Shown: positions 42,001-53,800 of the stretch, in pieces | How positions within the stretch are numbered: the first letter of the stretch is position 1 | How the letters are laid out: every line of letters starts with the position of its first letter | Assembly: GCF_964204865.1 (NCBI RefSeq) | Contig: NC_135252.1 | Location: 24,201,383 to 24,265,382, forward strand | Source: Styela clava | Taxonomy: Eukaryota > Chordata > Ascidiacea > Stolidobranchia > Styelidae | DNA: 64,000 nt | Direction: 5' to 3' | The notes under the pieces: model-generated | What the model saw: the letters and a program-made list of their open reading frames with translations, nothing else | What the model was told of the DNA's origin: nothing | Databases searched by the model: none | Translations under genes and position numbers: made by a program

Positions 42001-43416
42001 ATTGTATGGCAAACCATAGCCTCTTGCCCGGTTAAAAGACCATGTCAGGTATGAGGTATGGGATTAGTTTGACAGGTCTTTGTTTCGTCCAGTGGTGGTT
42101 AGCCATCAAGACCGCAGTACCGATGGTCTACTGTGACAGATTGCCCCTTTTCCATCATTCTAGTGGTATTAATAGTGTTATTTTGATTGGTAGATTCCAA
42201 ATACCATTATGTTCAAACAATTTATGCATAAGAAAACGAAAACATCCTGTGAAATAACTTTATCAAGCAATGAAAACTGAGAAGAACGGGGGAGTTTCTT
42301 GTAAAGTAAAATTAAAATCAGTTTTGCGCCCAGCATTCATAATATATTTGTTTATAAACCTGTGCCTGCTTGCTTACAGCCTTGTTTACAGACAACTTTT
42401 TTAGTATCGTTTTTATTCATCACAGCTGAAAGCCATGGGATTTGATGAAGGAGTCGCAAAAGCTTGTCTGGAACATTTCTCTGGTGAACTAGAGGAAGCT
42501 GCTTCATATCTTGCTGAACATTTAGGAGAAATTCCCTCAGAATGGATCAGTTCCATCAGCAGCGCTTTGGAAGTAGGAGAATTTGTTTATTAGGCTCGAC
42601 GGTGTGGCGCATCGTGATAAGTATCAGGAATACGTTCACCACTGCATCTCTGATTATCTTTCGTGGGTTCGAATCCTATGCGGGGATAGTTATTTGCGAG
42701 AGGATTGCTGGACTCCTCACTGTCGTAGCGTGGTTCACGTAACGGCTGGCCGTGGTTTGTCAATAAAGAAGTCTTATCGCCTTTTCTCTCCCCCGGGATA
42801 AATATGTAAATCCTATCTTATCCAAAAGTCATGATGCATCACGGCATCCCGTTTGGTTGCAAACCAGGTTTGAGTGTGGGGATAAGTTTACCAGTTAACC
42901 AAATATAAATAAAATGAACTGAGAACTGAATTTCATTTCAATTCTTCATGCTGATAGACATTTTCTCATTTACATTTTATCTATGTGATTGCCTTCCTGG
43001 GATAACTGTGCTCTAATCTCATTTCCCACTTATTAACCAATGACAGCACAGCATGATGTCAGGGCATTATGGGTAAAACCCAGCTTGCTTCTTAGGTTTA
43101 AAAATACTGCCTTATCCTATGTAGATCGGGATTATTTGTAGATTTTCTGATATTTATGGGGGGGGAGCTCCTTAACTAATTACCTGTTCAATATGCGTAG
43201 ACGTATCATTTTATTGAGTATTCTTCTTTCTAATTCCAGGACACAGACACTGCAAGTTCATCTCGGAAACTGACTGAAGACGAAAAAGCAATGGTGCATG
43301 ACGTCGCAGGTGATGTCACGAAGCACACTGACGAATATCTCGATATCTCTTTGTCCGAGGAGTTAGAACTTATTGTGCAATATCTGACAATGATCGAGTC
43401 AGTTTCTGGAAAATAG
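36067..43416 (+). CDS. NUB1: NUB1, NEDD8 ultimate buster 1 (10 exons, complete)
   Basis: Exons: 36067-36222, 37193-37401, 38234-38461, 38785-39145, 39524-39639, 39989-40078, 40266-40379, 41369-41600, 42426-42572 and 43240-43416. All phases close, giving 609 aa (human isoforms about 601-615). NUB1 is a UBL-UBA adaptor that binds NEDD8/FAT10 and hands their conjugates to the proteasome. Visible features are the N-terminal LWLPPYTKENGEIE, a ubiquitin-like domain at about residues 84-152, and a conserved helical region with ALGLHEKGRAILQRKNYELA and TMVDNYAVLCLDIVWCY. Three UBA domains follow at about 361-400 (LMTMGLAEREARRAL), 436-475 (LVSQMGFEPTLVVEAL) and 502-540 (LKAMGFDEGVAKACL). A KKQEKEKKRKK stretch separates UBA1 and UBA2. 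The acidic tail has DEYLDISLSEELELIVQYL. The ATG at 36067 has a good context (ACAAATGG). Confidence 0.96.
36925..37115. repeat. R2 dispersed repeat, NUB1 intron 1
   Basis: AAGTATAAGTTTATTTTGAC, TCCATAATCAGCAATAGAC and AAGGTTTGAAGCGTACAG, then TTAGATGCAAAGGTATTGAT, as in the copies at 21545 and 22259. Confidence 0.7.
37428..37620. mobile_element. long-form MITE beginning 25 bp after NUB1 exon 2
   Basis: GTACTCATGTAGTATATGTA and GTGCACATACTACGGAGCGCC are imperfect inverted termini. The interior carries ACCAGATTAGGGTTAGGCC and its partner CTAACCCTAACCAGG. It extends the open frame of exon 2 by chance to a 155-codon frame, which is not the real protein. Confidence 0.75.
37870..38130. repeat. R2 copies in opposite orientation, NUB1 intron 2
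   Basis: 37870-37990 is an inverted R2 copy (TAAAGGTTTTGTTCGCC ... GATTATGGAGTCGAAATA). 37995-38130 is a direct one (TTTATTTTGGAAACTCCACA, GAGCGAGCAAAACC). Confidence 0.55.
40536..40650. mobile_element. short foldback MITE, NUB1 intron 7
   Basis: GGTGCTCCTGAAGTATGCGC and TGCGCATACTTCAGGAGGTCC are inverted termini, with CAAGATGTCTCATAACCTGA facing a GTGTCATCTTGG arm. Confidence 0.85.
40977..40996. repeat. (GA)n microsatellite
   Basis: A run of GAGAGAGAGA of about 18-20 bp in NUB1 intron 7. Confidence 0.85.
41640..41988 (+). mobile_element. tRNA-derived SINE, full length, NUB1 intron 8
   Basis: Starts GGCGGTGTGACGCAACGAGC, a tRNA-like head with an A-box-like region. It then has CCGGTTCGAATCCCACACG (B box GGTTCGAATCC), GGTTCACGTAACCGC, GGTTACGGCTTCCTCCACCA and ACTGGCTAACTAATACC, and ends CCTTGGGATAGATATGTAAATCCCATCC. 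Confidence 0.88.
42595..42822 (+). mobile_element. tRNA-derived SINE with internal deletion, NUB1 intron 9
   Basis: Begins CTCGACGGTGTGGCGCATCG about 23 bp after exon 9. B box GGGTTCGAATCC, then a jump from GTTCACGTAACGGCTGGCCG to TGGTTTGTCAATAAAGAAG, and the tail CCCCCGGGATAAATATGTAA. Confidence 0.82.
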
Positions 43417-43782
43417 GAATTTTTAAGTCTGGGTGTTGAAAAAATTTAATTTGAATAAGAATATAATTTTATTTTATTCTATAAATATCTGTTTAAAAAA
43501 AATTAAATAATTGAATTTATCTATTCAGTTTTTTTTTTTTTTTCATTGTATTGATGCCTCCTTAATGTGTGCTTTTTTATATTTCTGATGCGTCTGACAA
43601 ACGTTTAGTTTCCCAACTATATTGACATGTCACTGACATCTCTCCCAATATTGTTGAATATTTTAGAGGGTCCGAATATCCGTCTTATTCTATATATGGC
43701 ACTGTCTAAACTGCCTTTTTATTGTTATAAAAGCATCTCCAACAAATAACCTGTTCTTGTCTGAGGGATTACTCGCAGTTAG
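43417..43782. other. NUB1 3' flank
   Basis: AT-rich 3' region with a T-tract at about 43528-43544. No canonical AATAAA was found within the first 60 bp; AATAAG occurs. No gene is seen. Confidence 0.4.
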
Positions 43783-44115
43783 CAATAGGATAGGATTTAC
43801 ATATTTATCCCGGGGGAGAGGAAAGCCGATAAGACGACTTATCCATATGGCGAACCACGGCCTCTCGTCCGGTTACCATTCCAAGTCTGGTATAGGATTA
43901 GTTATATTGTTTGTTTTCGGAAGCATGGACTTGGTGGTGGAGGAAGCCGCAACCGACAAGCGGTTACGTGAACCACCCAACGACGGCAAGGAGTCCAGCA
44001 ATCCTCTCGCACATAACCATCCCTACATGGGATGCGAACCCACGCAGAGTAATTAGAGGTGCGGTGGCGAGCGTATTCCTAACGCTTAGCCCGTTGAGCC
44101 GCACCGCCGCGATAA
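43783..44115 (-). mobile_element. tRNA-derived SINE, full length, between NUB1 and SMC1
   Basis: Plus-strand view runs from AGGATAGGATTTACATATTT through CCGATAAGACGACTTATCC, GGCGAACCACGGCCTCTCGT, TGGTGGTGGAGGAAGCCGC and AATCCTCTCGCACATAACC to GAGCCGCACCGCCGCGA. This is a complete minus-strand copy including both Pol III boxes. Confidence 0.9.
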
Positions 44116-44808
44116 ATCCATCTCATCTAGTTGAGATTTTGTCGTGTTTTTGTGATTAGGATTGGATTTTCATATAATAGTTCTATATAAGTTTATTTAT
44201 ATCGCGTAACATACTAAAGTGCCTAACAGACAGACAAATATCTAACAACATACCTACCGGCCAAGATCGATAAGTGATATCGGGTTTGTTTTGGCTTCAT
44301 AATCGATATAAAGGCGAAACATGGGCGATAAAAGCGTGGATAATAATGTTAGAGAGCCAAGTGAAAGTAAGGGAGATACTGGGCGAACTGAGAGTTTTTA
44401 TAATGTGCCGATATACACATTAGTGTTTTCAGAGTGAAAGATCTTTTTTTCATTCTACATTGGTCACGTAAAGTTGGCATTAAAGATCATAAAGAGTTTT
44501 ATTTTATATTTATCTGTGCCGGAGAGAGCGCTGGGCTATTGAAAGGTTCAAATCAAATGGTTAACTAAAGGTATGTCTTTGAATCGACAAAAATGAAAAA
44601 AAACACTATTATAAAATTGAGGAAATACATAAAATAGTTGAAACAGTAATTGAATGATCATTTTTATGTGGTTTGTGTGCAAGACCAATAATACTCTACT
44701 AATTTTTCTTGACTCCGTCTACCACAATTACAGGAAGATTTTGCGCGCTAACGCTGCTAAGCGCGCTCGGTCTTGATTTGTTTTCGTTGCGGGTGCTTTT
44801 TCCTGTAG
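44116..44808. other. SMC1 upstream region
   Basis: Contains an R3 fragment at about 44210-44285 (CCTAACAGACAGACAAATAT, AAGATCGATAAGTGATAT) and otherwise no recognised element. It ends in GGGTGCTTTTTCCTGTAG, a strong splice-acceptor-like sequence 4 bp before the SMC1 ATG. Confidence 0.5.
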
Positions 44809-44812
44809 CAAA

Positions 44813-47800
44813 ATGAGTGGACGTTTGGAAAGTATCGAAGTTGAAAACTTCAAATCATACAAAGGGAAAATACTGATTCCTTTCAAGAGGTTCACGGCTA
44901 TCATTGGACCTAATGGATCGGGTGAGCGTAGTTTGGTAGTGGCGATGGATTCCAATCTGCCGATGGCAAACTGGTGCCCAGGATTCAGAGTTTGCTATAT
45001 CTGTATATGCTATAAATCTGTAAATGTTGTATTCCAGTTTTGACAATACCGTAAAAGCGCCTAACTTCGGGCAGTTACTAACTTCGGACAAAAAATTTAA
45101 ATGGCCATATCTTGACTAGTAAGCGCCGTATATTGTCAATTATAATTTTTATAGGTAGAGCTGTTATATATACATCTATTATCAACCTTTTTAATGTTGT
45201 ATAATTTTTTTTTTTCTCGAAAAAAACGGAAATATTGCCGAAAAATGACTGCACTCTATTTAACGGCACAGAGTGTCGCTCCTACTCAAGTTATCATCGT
45301 CAAAATACCATCATCCGGCAGAGGGCATTAACAATGTATATAATTTATCAGAGTGATCGCAAGATGTCATACGAGATTTAGATTAAACGTAAAATTCTGA
45401 ATTGTAAATTTCGTAAAATTATTGAGATTTCACACTGCGTCAAAAGTTACGTCAACCTCACATAGATCATTTTTCGCTCACTGCCGACACGAAGTCACAC
45501 TGCGTCACGGAAACGAATTTTGACGCCCGACACAACGGCGCCAAATTAGCAATTTCCGCTTTAGGTAAAGGCGCATTCCAGTGTAATATTTCTGTATTTT
45601 GTTCGGTCCATGTGTGAACATATGCCAAAATCACATTAACGAGAATACGTTTCTTACGTAACCAATGTCGTCAAGATTCGAAAATATAAAACTAGAGAAA
45701 TGCAACGTCTGAACGTCCATGTGGCTCTGTATACTGACGAAAACAACTATTTTACGCTTTGAAGTCGAAATCGATAGTTATTAGATACACCCGTGTGGAG
45801 AATTCATTTTATTCCGAACCAGAATCACGGTACCTATCTCAATGTTAATTAGCGAAATTAAATTGAAGAATAAACGTTCCTATTGGGTTCGTGTTAAGTT
45901 TGATGAAAAATTAATTACTTATAAAGATAAGCGTAACATCAACACAGCTATCTATCGAGAATATTAATATTTCAAAGACTTGCAAGTCGGTTAAAATGTT
46001 TCATTGTAGATCGAAACGGTTTGCATTAGAATAATTTGCGTATGTTAATTCCCGATTAGAATGGCCAACGTGTTATTATACTGATCTGACGTAACTAAAA
46101 TACCAAATAAATGCAACAAGGTTAACATTGGACGATGGAAATTTCAAATGATGCATTTTCGCCACGCCGTTTCGATGTTAACGTTACGACGCCGATCGAG
46201 CGTCTTATATTCACGCAACGATGTGATTACGTCATCCGCGTCGGAAGCCTCTTTCTCTCTGTGCGTCGCAGTTACGCAATGAGGAAAATGACTGTCCGAA
46301 GTTAGGGCAGTGAAGGATAATGGTCAGATGGCAAAATAAAACTGATTATTTCAATAGTAAAAATATTCCGACGAGCACGAAATTTGCAGGGAATGTAGCG
46401 TACCGCATCAATGTTTTACCGAGCAATTTTGGCGCAATTTGAACAATAAATGGTTGAGTTATTGATGAAAATATGGTAATTTTGTCCGAAGTTAGGCGCT
46501 TTTATGGTACCTAAGGAGGGTCTTGTCAGTTTTATAACCAAGATCTTGACATCCCAATTTAATCTAACCTTGCATCCACTGAATGAACTGGATCAGCGAA
46601 CAAATCTACAGTAGGGCACAGTTCTCGCATTCCATGATGTCCCGACATTTGGTTCAATAGAACAAACATTCTATTTGTCTCTGAAACAAGGACGTCTGGC
46701 ACGATGGCTGATGCGTCACATATCTTGATAATATTTTGAATTGTAGAGTGCGGCTATCACAGTAGTATCATAAATTTTTTCAGCTATTTTTTCTCAATTT
46801 CAATTCTCCATCCCAGAATTTTAAATTTATAAACTTTTTTTGTAGGAAAGTCAAATCTTATGGACGCAATCAGTTTCGTCCTGGGAGAAAAGACTAGCAG
46901 TTTGAGAGTTAAGAAATTGTCGGATTTGATCCATGGCGCCCCCGTTGGTGCTCCTGTCGCAAACAGAGCTAGAGTCACAGCGACGTACGTTGATGAAAAA
47001 GGAGAGAAAACTGTCTTTTCAAGGTTAGTTGCGAACAGATGTGAGAAAATGAGTATGAATTCAGTGGATCGAATCCAAAATGACCATATTATAGAAGGAT
47101 TCGGATCACGCCCTTATATGTTTTCAGTTGTTTTAAATTTGAGGTAGTCATCATTTTCAATTTTTTTCAAACTAGACAAGACTTTAAACCAAGGGTGGAA
47201 AATTACGGGCCGCTGGCTGGATCTAGCCTACTATGGTGTTTCATCCGGCCAACTTGTGTCTGCTTAAATTACGATTATAGTTTCTATTGATATGAATTTC
47301 AGCTGAAAATATCGTAAATGGAGGATTTACATATTCATCCCGGGGGAGAGGAAAGCTGATAAGACGGCTTATCCATATGGCGAACCACGGCCTCTCGTCC
47401 GGTTACCATTCCAAGACTGGTATGGGATTAGTTATATTGTTTGTTTTCTGAAGCATGGACTTGGTGGTGGAGGAAGATGTAACCGACCAGCGGTTACGTG
47501 AACCACCTAACAACGGCGAGGAGTCCAGCAATCCTCTCGCACATAACCATCCCTGCATGGGATTCGAACCTGCGAACCCACGCAGAGTAATTAGAGGTGC
47601 GGTGGCGAGTGTATTCCTAACGCTTAGCCCGTTGAGCCACACCGCCGCGCCATCGAAATAAGCCCGATTGTTGCTTTGTGCTTTATATTATTATATAAAC
47701 GTTTGCCTAGCTGTTGGAATAGGTGTTGTGAATAAACTGTTTTTTATTCATAGTTTTTCGTATCGAGTTCTGAGCTTCAGTAACCAAGTATATTTCATGT

Positions 47801-50800
47801 GATTGGCCCACTTAGAAAAGTAATTGTCCACTCATGCTTTAAATCAGTGTGTGCCGTGAGAGATTCTCAAGTGTGCCGTGAAGCTTTTTGGGATTTCAGA
47901 AAAAAAGCTGTTTGTATTACACATAGGCATACATGCAGCTGGCAAGCTTGTGAGCCTTGCATATCCATATCATTATTTACAATGATAATATTATATATTG
48001 CATTCGACTTGTCTTTATAGTAACAGGGATTGTTTTGTCATAAATGTATTGTGATGTCATAATGTTTTTGTAAATATGACGTCTACCTTCCACCGTGTTG
48101 ACTCTCACGTTCAGTTACGTAACAGGAAAGCAGGTTTGAACAAGTTTTGGCTATCTGCTTACAAATTATATTTTATCATTGGCGCAAAGGCCATCAAAAT
48201 ATTCTAGCCATTTGCATCTCCATGGCACTGTTAACACGTATTTTATGTTTTGACTGAAATTAAAAGCGAAAAAGGGAGCGACCGAACCTCATTTCTATTG
48301 TTTTTCAAAACAGGCACACACATCGCATTAGCTGAATAACTTGTTGAAGTCCAGCTTTATTTTTTCACGAGTGGGCCGCAAGATTTTTGTTATTTGCTCA
48401 GTGCGCCGTGAGCAAAAATAGTTTGAGAACCACTGCTTTAAATCATGTAGTATTTAGTTTTTCCTCATTTTCACCTTTTCTTTTATTTCAGAATAATCAA
48501 AGGTTCTTCAGCCGAACACAGAATCAATGATAAAGTCGTTCCTCATGCCGACTACAACAAGGAAATGGAGAGAATTAATATTTTCATCAAAGTCAAGAAT
48601 TTCTTAGTTTTCCAAGTGAGTGTCTTCTATAGCAACGGTTCCAAATTTTTTGTTTTTGCGTCGCCAAATTATCATGAGAATACTCATGGCGTACTTACAC
48701 GATGAAATTGCTGCCTTTAAATAAAACTCAATTTTGTGATTGTTAGTGTACATTTGTTAGTTAATGTGTATAATATGCCTTTTTAAGGTTGTAATCATGT
48801 AGGCCCAATGAATGAAGGCAAAATGTCAACTCTTATCCCTCATCTTTACCTAGTTTTCCTAAATAATCACTCGTGATCGCTAACTCAGTTCAGCAAATTG
48901 CAGAAAGTAGTATCTGCCTCTATTGTTACATAACAGTTACGTGACTCACTATATTGCCCTCGCAAGCTAGTGTACTCTAGTTGCAACCCCGCTGTCTATA
49001 TCCTCACTCAGTGTGTAGATTATTCTAGACCAGGAAAATTTTTTTCTAAATATTATCTCTTTACACAGCTCGTGACTGTTTGTGTAAAGCTATCTGTTCT
49101 ATTTGTCATAAAAACAAAAATTTCCAGGGACAAGTGGAATCAATTGCTATGAAAAATCCGAAAGAACGGACGCAACTCTTCGAAGAGATCTCAGGATCTT
49201 CAGAATTTAAAGAGGAATATGAAAGAGCAAAAGCTGAAATGGTCGCCTCGGAACAGGAGACGCAGTATTCGTATCATAGGAAGAAAGGTCAGTATGAAAT
49301 TATTCATAGCGAAATGGTGTGAAGCCGGGTTGAGAGCTGGGGCCAAGCTTAACTTAATATATGGAGCTAGAGCCATCAGAAATTTCAGTACTTTGCTATT
49401 CAATTTAGTAAACTCTGACAAATCCACACCTCTGGAAGAAATACTATTTTTGTAAAGACCGCAACTTTCATGCTCACCAAAGTTATTAAACTCGGTTAAT
49501 GGGTGCTCCCGTACCAAGATGGCGCACAACCTGAACACAGTCTGTGTACAAGGTCAGGGTTAGCAGGTTGTGCACCACCTTGGTACGGGTACCTTGGTAG
49601 AGATATTACGGGAGCGTCGGTTTACGGGCGTTGGCACAGAATTCAAACCCGATATTTTTAACTTATGAATTATTAAATCTTCAGGCATTGCTGCTGAAAG
49701 AAAAGAAGCCAAACAGGAAAAAGAGGAAGCGGAGAAATACGAAAAGCTGCGAGATGATTACGCTCAACAACGGTTACAAGTTATGTTGTTTAAGTTCTTC
49801 TATAACGATAGAGAAATGGAAAAAATGCACGAAACATTGCAGGTTTGTAAGAAGTTTCACATATTTTTATGTGAAGTTGCACATATTTTGTGTTGAATTT
49901 CACATACTTTGTGTGATGCTTGATATATTTTATGTAATGTAGCATTTTACATATTTTTATGTAGTTATCCATATATTTTCATGTGTTTTTTTTTTTTAAT
50001 ATTTATTTGGTGTTTGCCCATATAATGTGGTGTTTCACCTATTCAACATATTCACACTTGGCGAAAAGCTGTATATGGTTTTCCTGTACATGTCTACTCA
50101 AAGCAAGCTCTATGCTCTCAACTAAGAGTATGACCTACGCACAACCACTATTTCACTAGTAACTATAGATAAATTTTTTCGTGGCATCAATCAAAATTTA
50201 TTTTCCTTCTCTTTAGCATAAAAACTTTTTACTGTGTGTAGTATTTTTTGTGACGCTTCATATATTATTATATGGTGCCCTACACAACTTATTTGACCAA
50301 AACAAAAAGTCCCTATTTCTTGACAAAAAGTAGAAAGAGTGCTGTTAAAAGAATAATGCATTCATGCCACAAAAAAACCTTGGTTTTTCATACATGTCGA
50401 CTCAAAGTAAGGCCCCATTCTTACGACTAAGAGTATAATTTGCATGCAAACACTGTTTCACTAGTAGCTATAGTTCTGACATGTGCAAACTACGGTCCAT
50501 GGGCCAAATCTGGCCTGCCTGCCTGATGCTGCCATAAACTTCTTTTCTAACAACCAATTACACTTGCACTGTATAGTTCTTGTTATTGAAATTATTACGT
50601 CACACTTACATGGCCCGCAAGTCTAAGCAGTGGCGTAATTAGGGTGCGGCACGAGCCATGGGCGTCGTTTGAACAGGGGCGCAAAAACAGCGAAAAGTAT
50701 AAATCATAAAAAGTTTCAATCAAATAATTTCAATTGGAAATAATATTAGATGGATTTATTGTGACACAAATCAGCATATTCATATTTCCACCACCTTATC

Positions 50801-53800
50801 AGCATAAAAACAAAGATCTCAAGCATCTGATGCGAAAAGCAGAACGCACAGAAGAAGAAGTGAAAACCAGGAAGCAAGAGCAGGGAAAGATGATGAGAGA
50901 GGCGGCATCTGTCGAGAAGAAGATCCAAGAGAAGGAGACAGAACTGAACAAGAAGAGACCAATGTATATCAAAGTATGTATGTGATTTATGCATGGTAGT
51001 GAAACCATTTGAGGGAAACTCACTTGGACCATTTTCTAGGTTTTCATTAACTTAAACAATACTGCTATACAAAAACTATAAAAAGTGTACAAGAAGAAAA
51101 TAGTTTACAGATGGTGGCTAACCAAATGAAACCCTCGCTTTACCATGTGACTAGTAACATCTTCAAATTGCTCGGCGATAATTAATTTCATCACATGGAT
51201 GTATTGGTCTGATTACTTTACCACACACTTGTAATCATTGTACCATTACTTGTTGTTACTTGGTAATTATCTTTCCTGTCTGGTGATGATGCTGCATTGA
51301 TGGTTTATTATAGTTTGTAACAGGCTCACATAAGGTTATTATTTGTGTCAGATTTGAACAAAGTTTTGGCGTGTTGACCATAAAAAAAGCATATAATACA
51401 TTTGAAAAAATTAAATTTAAATATACCCCCACTTTCAAGAAATTTTCAGTTTGATTTAATTTGGCCACTTTTTCAAGTTATACATCAACAATGATTTATT
51501 CAATATAGATCTGGAAATAGATGTGCCTAATATGAAGTGTCTGTATAGACACCTGAAAAACCTTCATTATTCGATTCTTCTCAAATGCACTTTCCAGTTT
51601 TCCACATGTTTATTTCTTACAATGAATAAACCAATAGGCACCACTATTCCATTACAGGCGAAAGAAAACACAAATTTTGTAATGAAGAAGTTGGAATCGG
51701 CCAAAAAATCTCTCCGCACTGCAGAAATGAGACACGAGAGCCACATGCATGTGATTGAAGATTTAAAGCAACAACTGGCAGATGTGGAGTCTAAAAGATT
51801 AGAGTTTGAATCACAGGTATGTGGGAGGAGCATAGCCAAGAATTTTCAAAGAAAGGGTTCTGAATTTCAATTCTTATATAAGACAGTAACAGCTAGCAAG
51901 TCCGGTAGTAAAAACTACCCCTTGGGTAGGCCCTGGTATGTATACATGTTTTGTTCAAAATAATGCCATGAACGATCAGTCATTAATGTGGACTTAGTGA
52001 ATAAAGAGTTTCTTTTATGTATCTGTTTCAAACAAGGCTCTGCGCAAACGACATTGAGGTACAGCTAATATAGTACATATAAAAGTTAAAGACGTTTTTA
52101 TCAATATTTCCAAACAAAGGTCGAACTCGACAGTCAGACTGAAGGTCGTGACCTTGAGCTGGAAGAGTCGCAGATCAACGAATACAATCGCTTGAAAGAG
52201 GAAGCGGCAAAACGATCGACTGCAATAAATATGGAAATTGAGAAATTACTTCGAGAACAACAAACTGACCAGGAAAAGTAAGGACTCTGTGATTTTTATT
52301 AAAATTAATAATGTTCAAAATCAAAAATGTCTTCCCAGATCTATATGACTTGGTGTTGCTGTTCTGAAAGCATTGGCGATGTTTTCAATATCAAAAATTT
52401 AATTTCCTTTTGTTGTGACTGTGATTGATTGTGAAGAATAGCTATGAAACTGCAAATTATCAGGATATGTACCGTAACAGAGAGTATATATTCTGGGGTG
52501 TGCTGGTTATACCATATTCTGGGGTGTGCTGGTTATACCATATTCTGGGGTGTGCTGGTTATACCATATTCTGGGGTGTGCTGGTTATACCATATTCTGG
52601 GGTGTGCTGGTTATACCATATTCTGGGGTGTGCTGGTTATACCATATTCTGGGGTGTGCTGGTTATACCAAACTGTATTTCTCCATCTGAAAGCAACTTC
52701 TCCTTCTGTATTAATGGGTCCTTGTTCGAATTGAAGGTTTGAGCAATTCCTTAAAAAATATTAATTTATGTTATGCATTTTACTTTCCTTTCAGACTTGA
52801 TGCCGAACGTCGTAAGAAAAGTGAACTCTGGTCTTTGCAGAAGCAGAAAAGCAAAGAACTTGAGGAGGCCACTTCGAGGTAATATATGTTCCCCTGTAAT
52901 ATTATATTATAACAATTTTCTTTAAGCTTGGGTCTTGTCCTTCTTTTATAGTCTTTACAAGAATGTAAAAATGTCTACGGCTCCCTTTTTTGAACTCCGC
53001 GATAGCAAAATTTTGATTGTGACAATCAAGACCAGTTGTTCTCAATAGGTAAGGCGCTCCCCACAAATCGTAAACTTTCTTTGGGGGGACGTGAAGCTGA
53101 TTGAAAATGAAAATATTCGTTAGATCTGATCTTGCCTGCCTCATTTCGGCGAATTCAAAATGAAAATTCTCTCCAAATCTTGATGAAGCATTCGAAAACT
53201 TACTCAAAATGTTAAATGTTTCATTATTTACGTCCCACCTATTTTCAACGTGTTTTTTTGAATAAAACACACTTTCGCCAAACTATCTGTTATTTGTAGC
53301 TCATTGTTAGCTAGTTATTTTCGAAATTAGGCGCTAAACTTGATGAATTCTAAAAAAGGGGGCGCTGAAACACTGATATAAAATCTACAACCATGATTCA
53401 AAAATCCACCAAAAACCTCGCAAAGATGTGAAAAAACATTGAAAAAAAATCGACAATTTGAATTTCATTTAAAAGTATTAAACATTTGTCTTCGAAAACA
53501 ATTAGTTATCATGTATTTAACTCTCTGCATTGCTTTAAGCAAGTTCTCTTAAAAACTTTTTGTATTGAATTAACTATTCTGGGACTCAAGTCCTATACAA
53601 TTACGGCATCTTATCAGTGATGAGCATAGTTAAATGTGAGTTAAGTTTCCTTTAAGCTTGGAATTTCATTTTTTCAGAGTTGACAAATTGAGAGATTACA
53701 TTAAGACAAGCCGACAGACTTTGGCAGAACACAAGAAACTGAAGAGTGAATTGGAGAATGAGGTGGGCATTACTGGGGCGGTATCGTATTGAAATGGAGG

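Noticed and set aside
52425-52742. Two open frames of 105 and 96 codons with repeated protein motifs
   Set aside because: They only translate the 26 bp minisatellite in SMC1 intron 8; a 26 bp period cycles all frames without stops.
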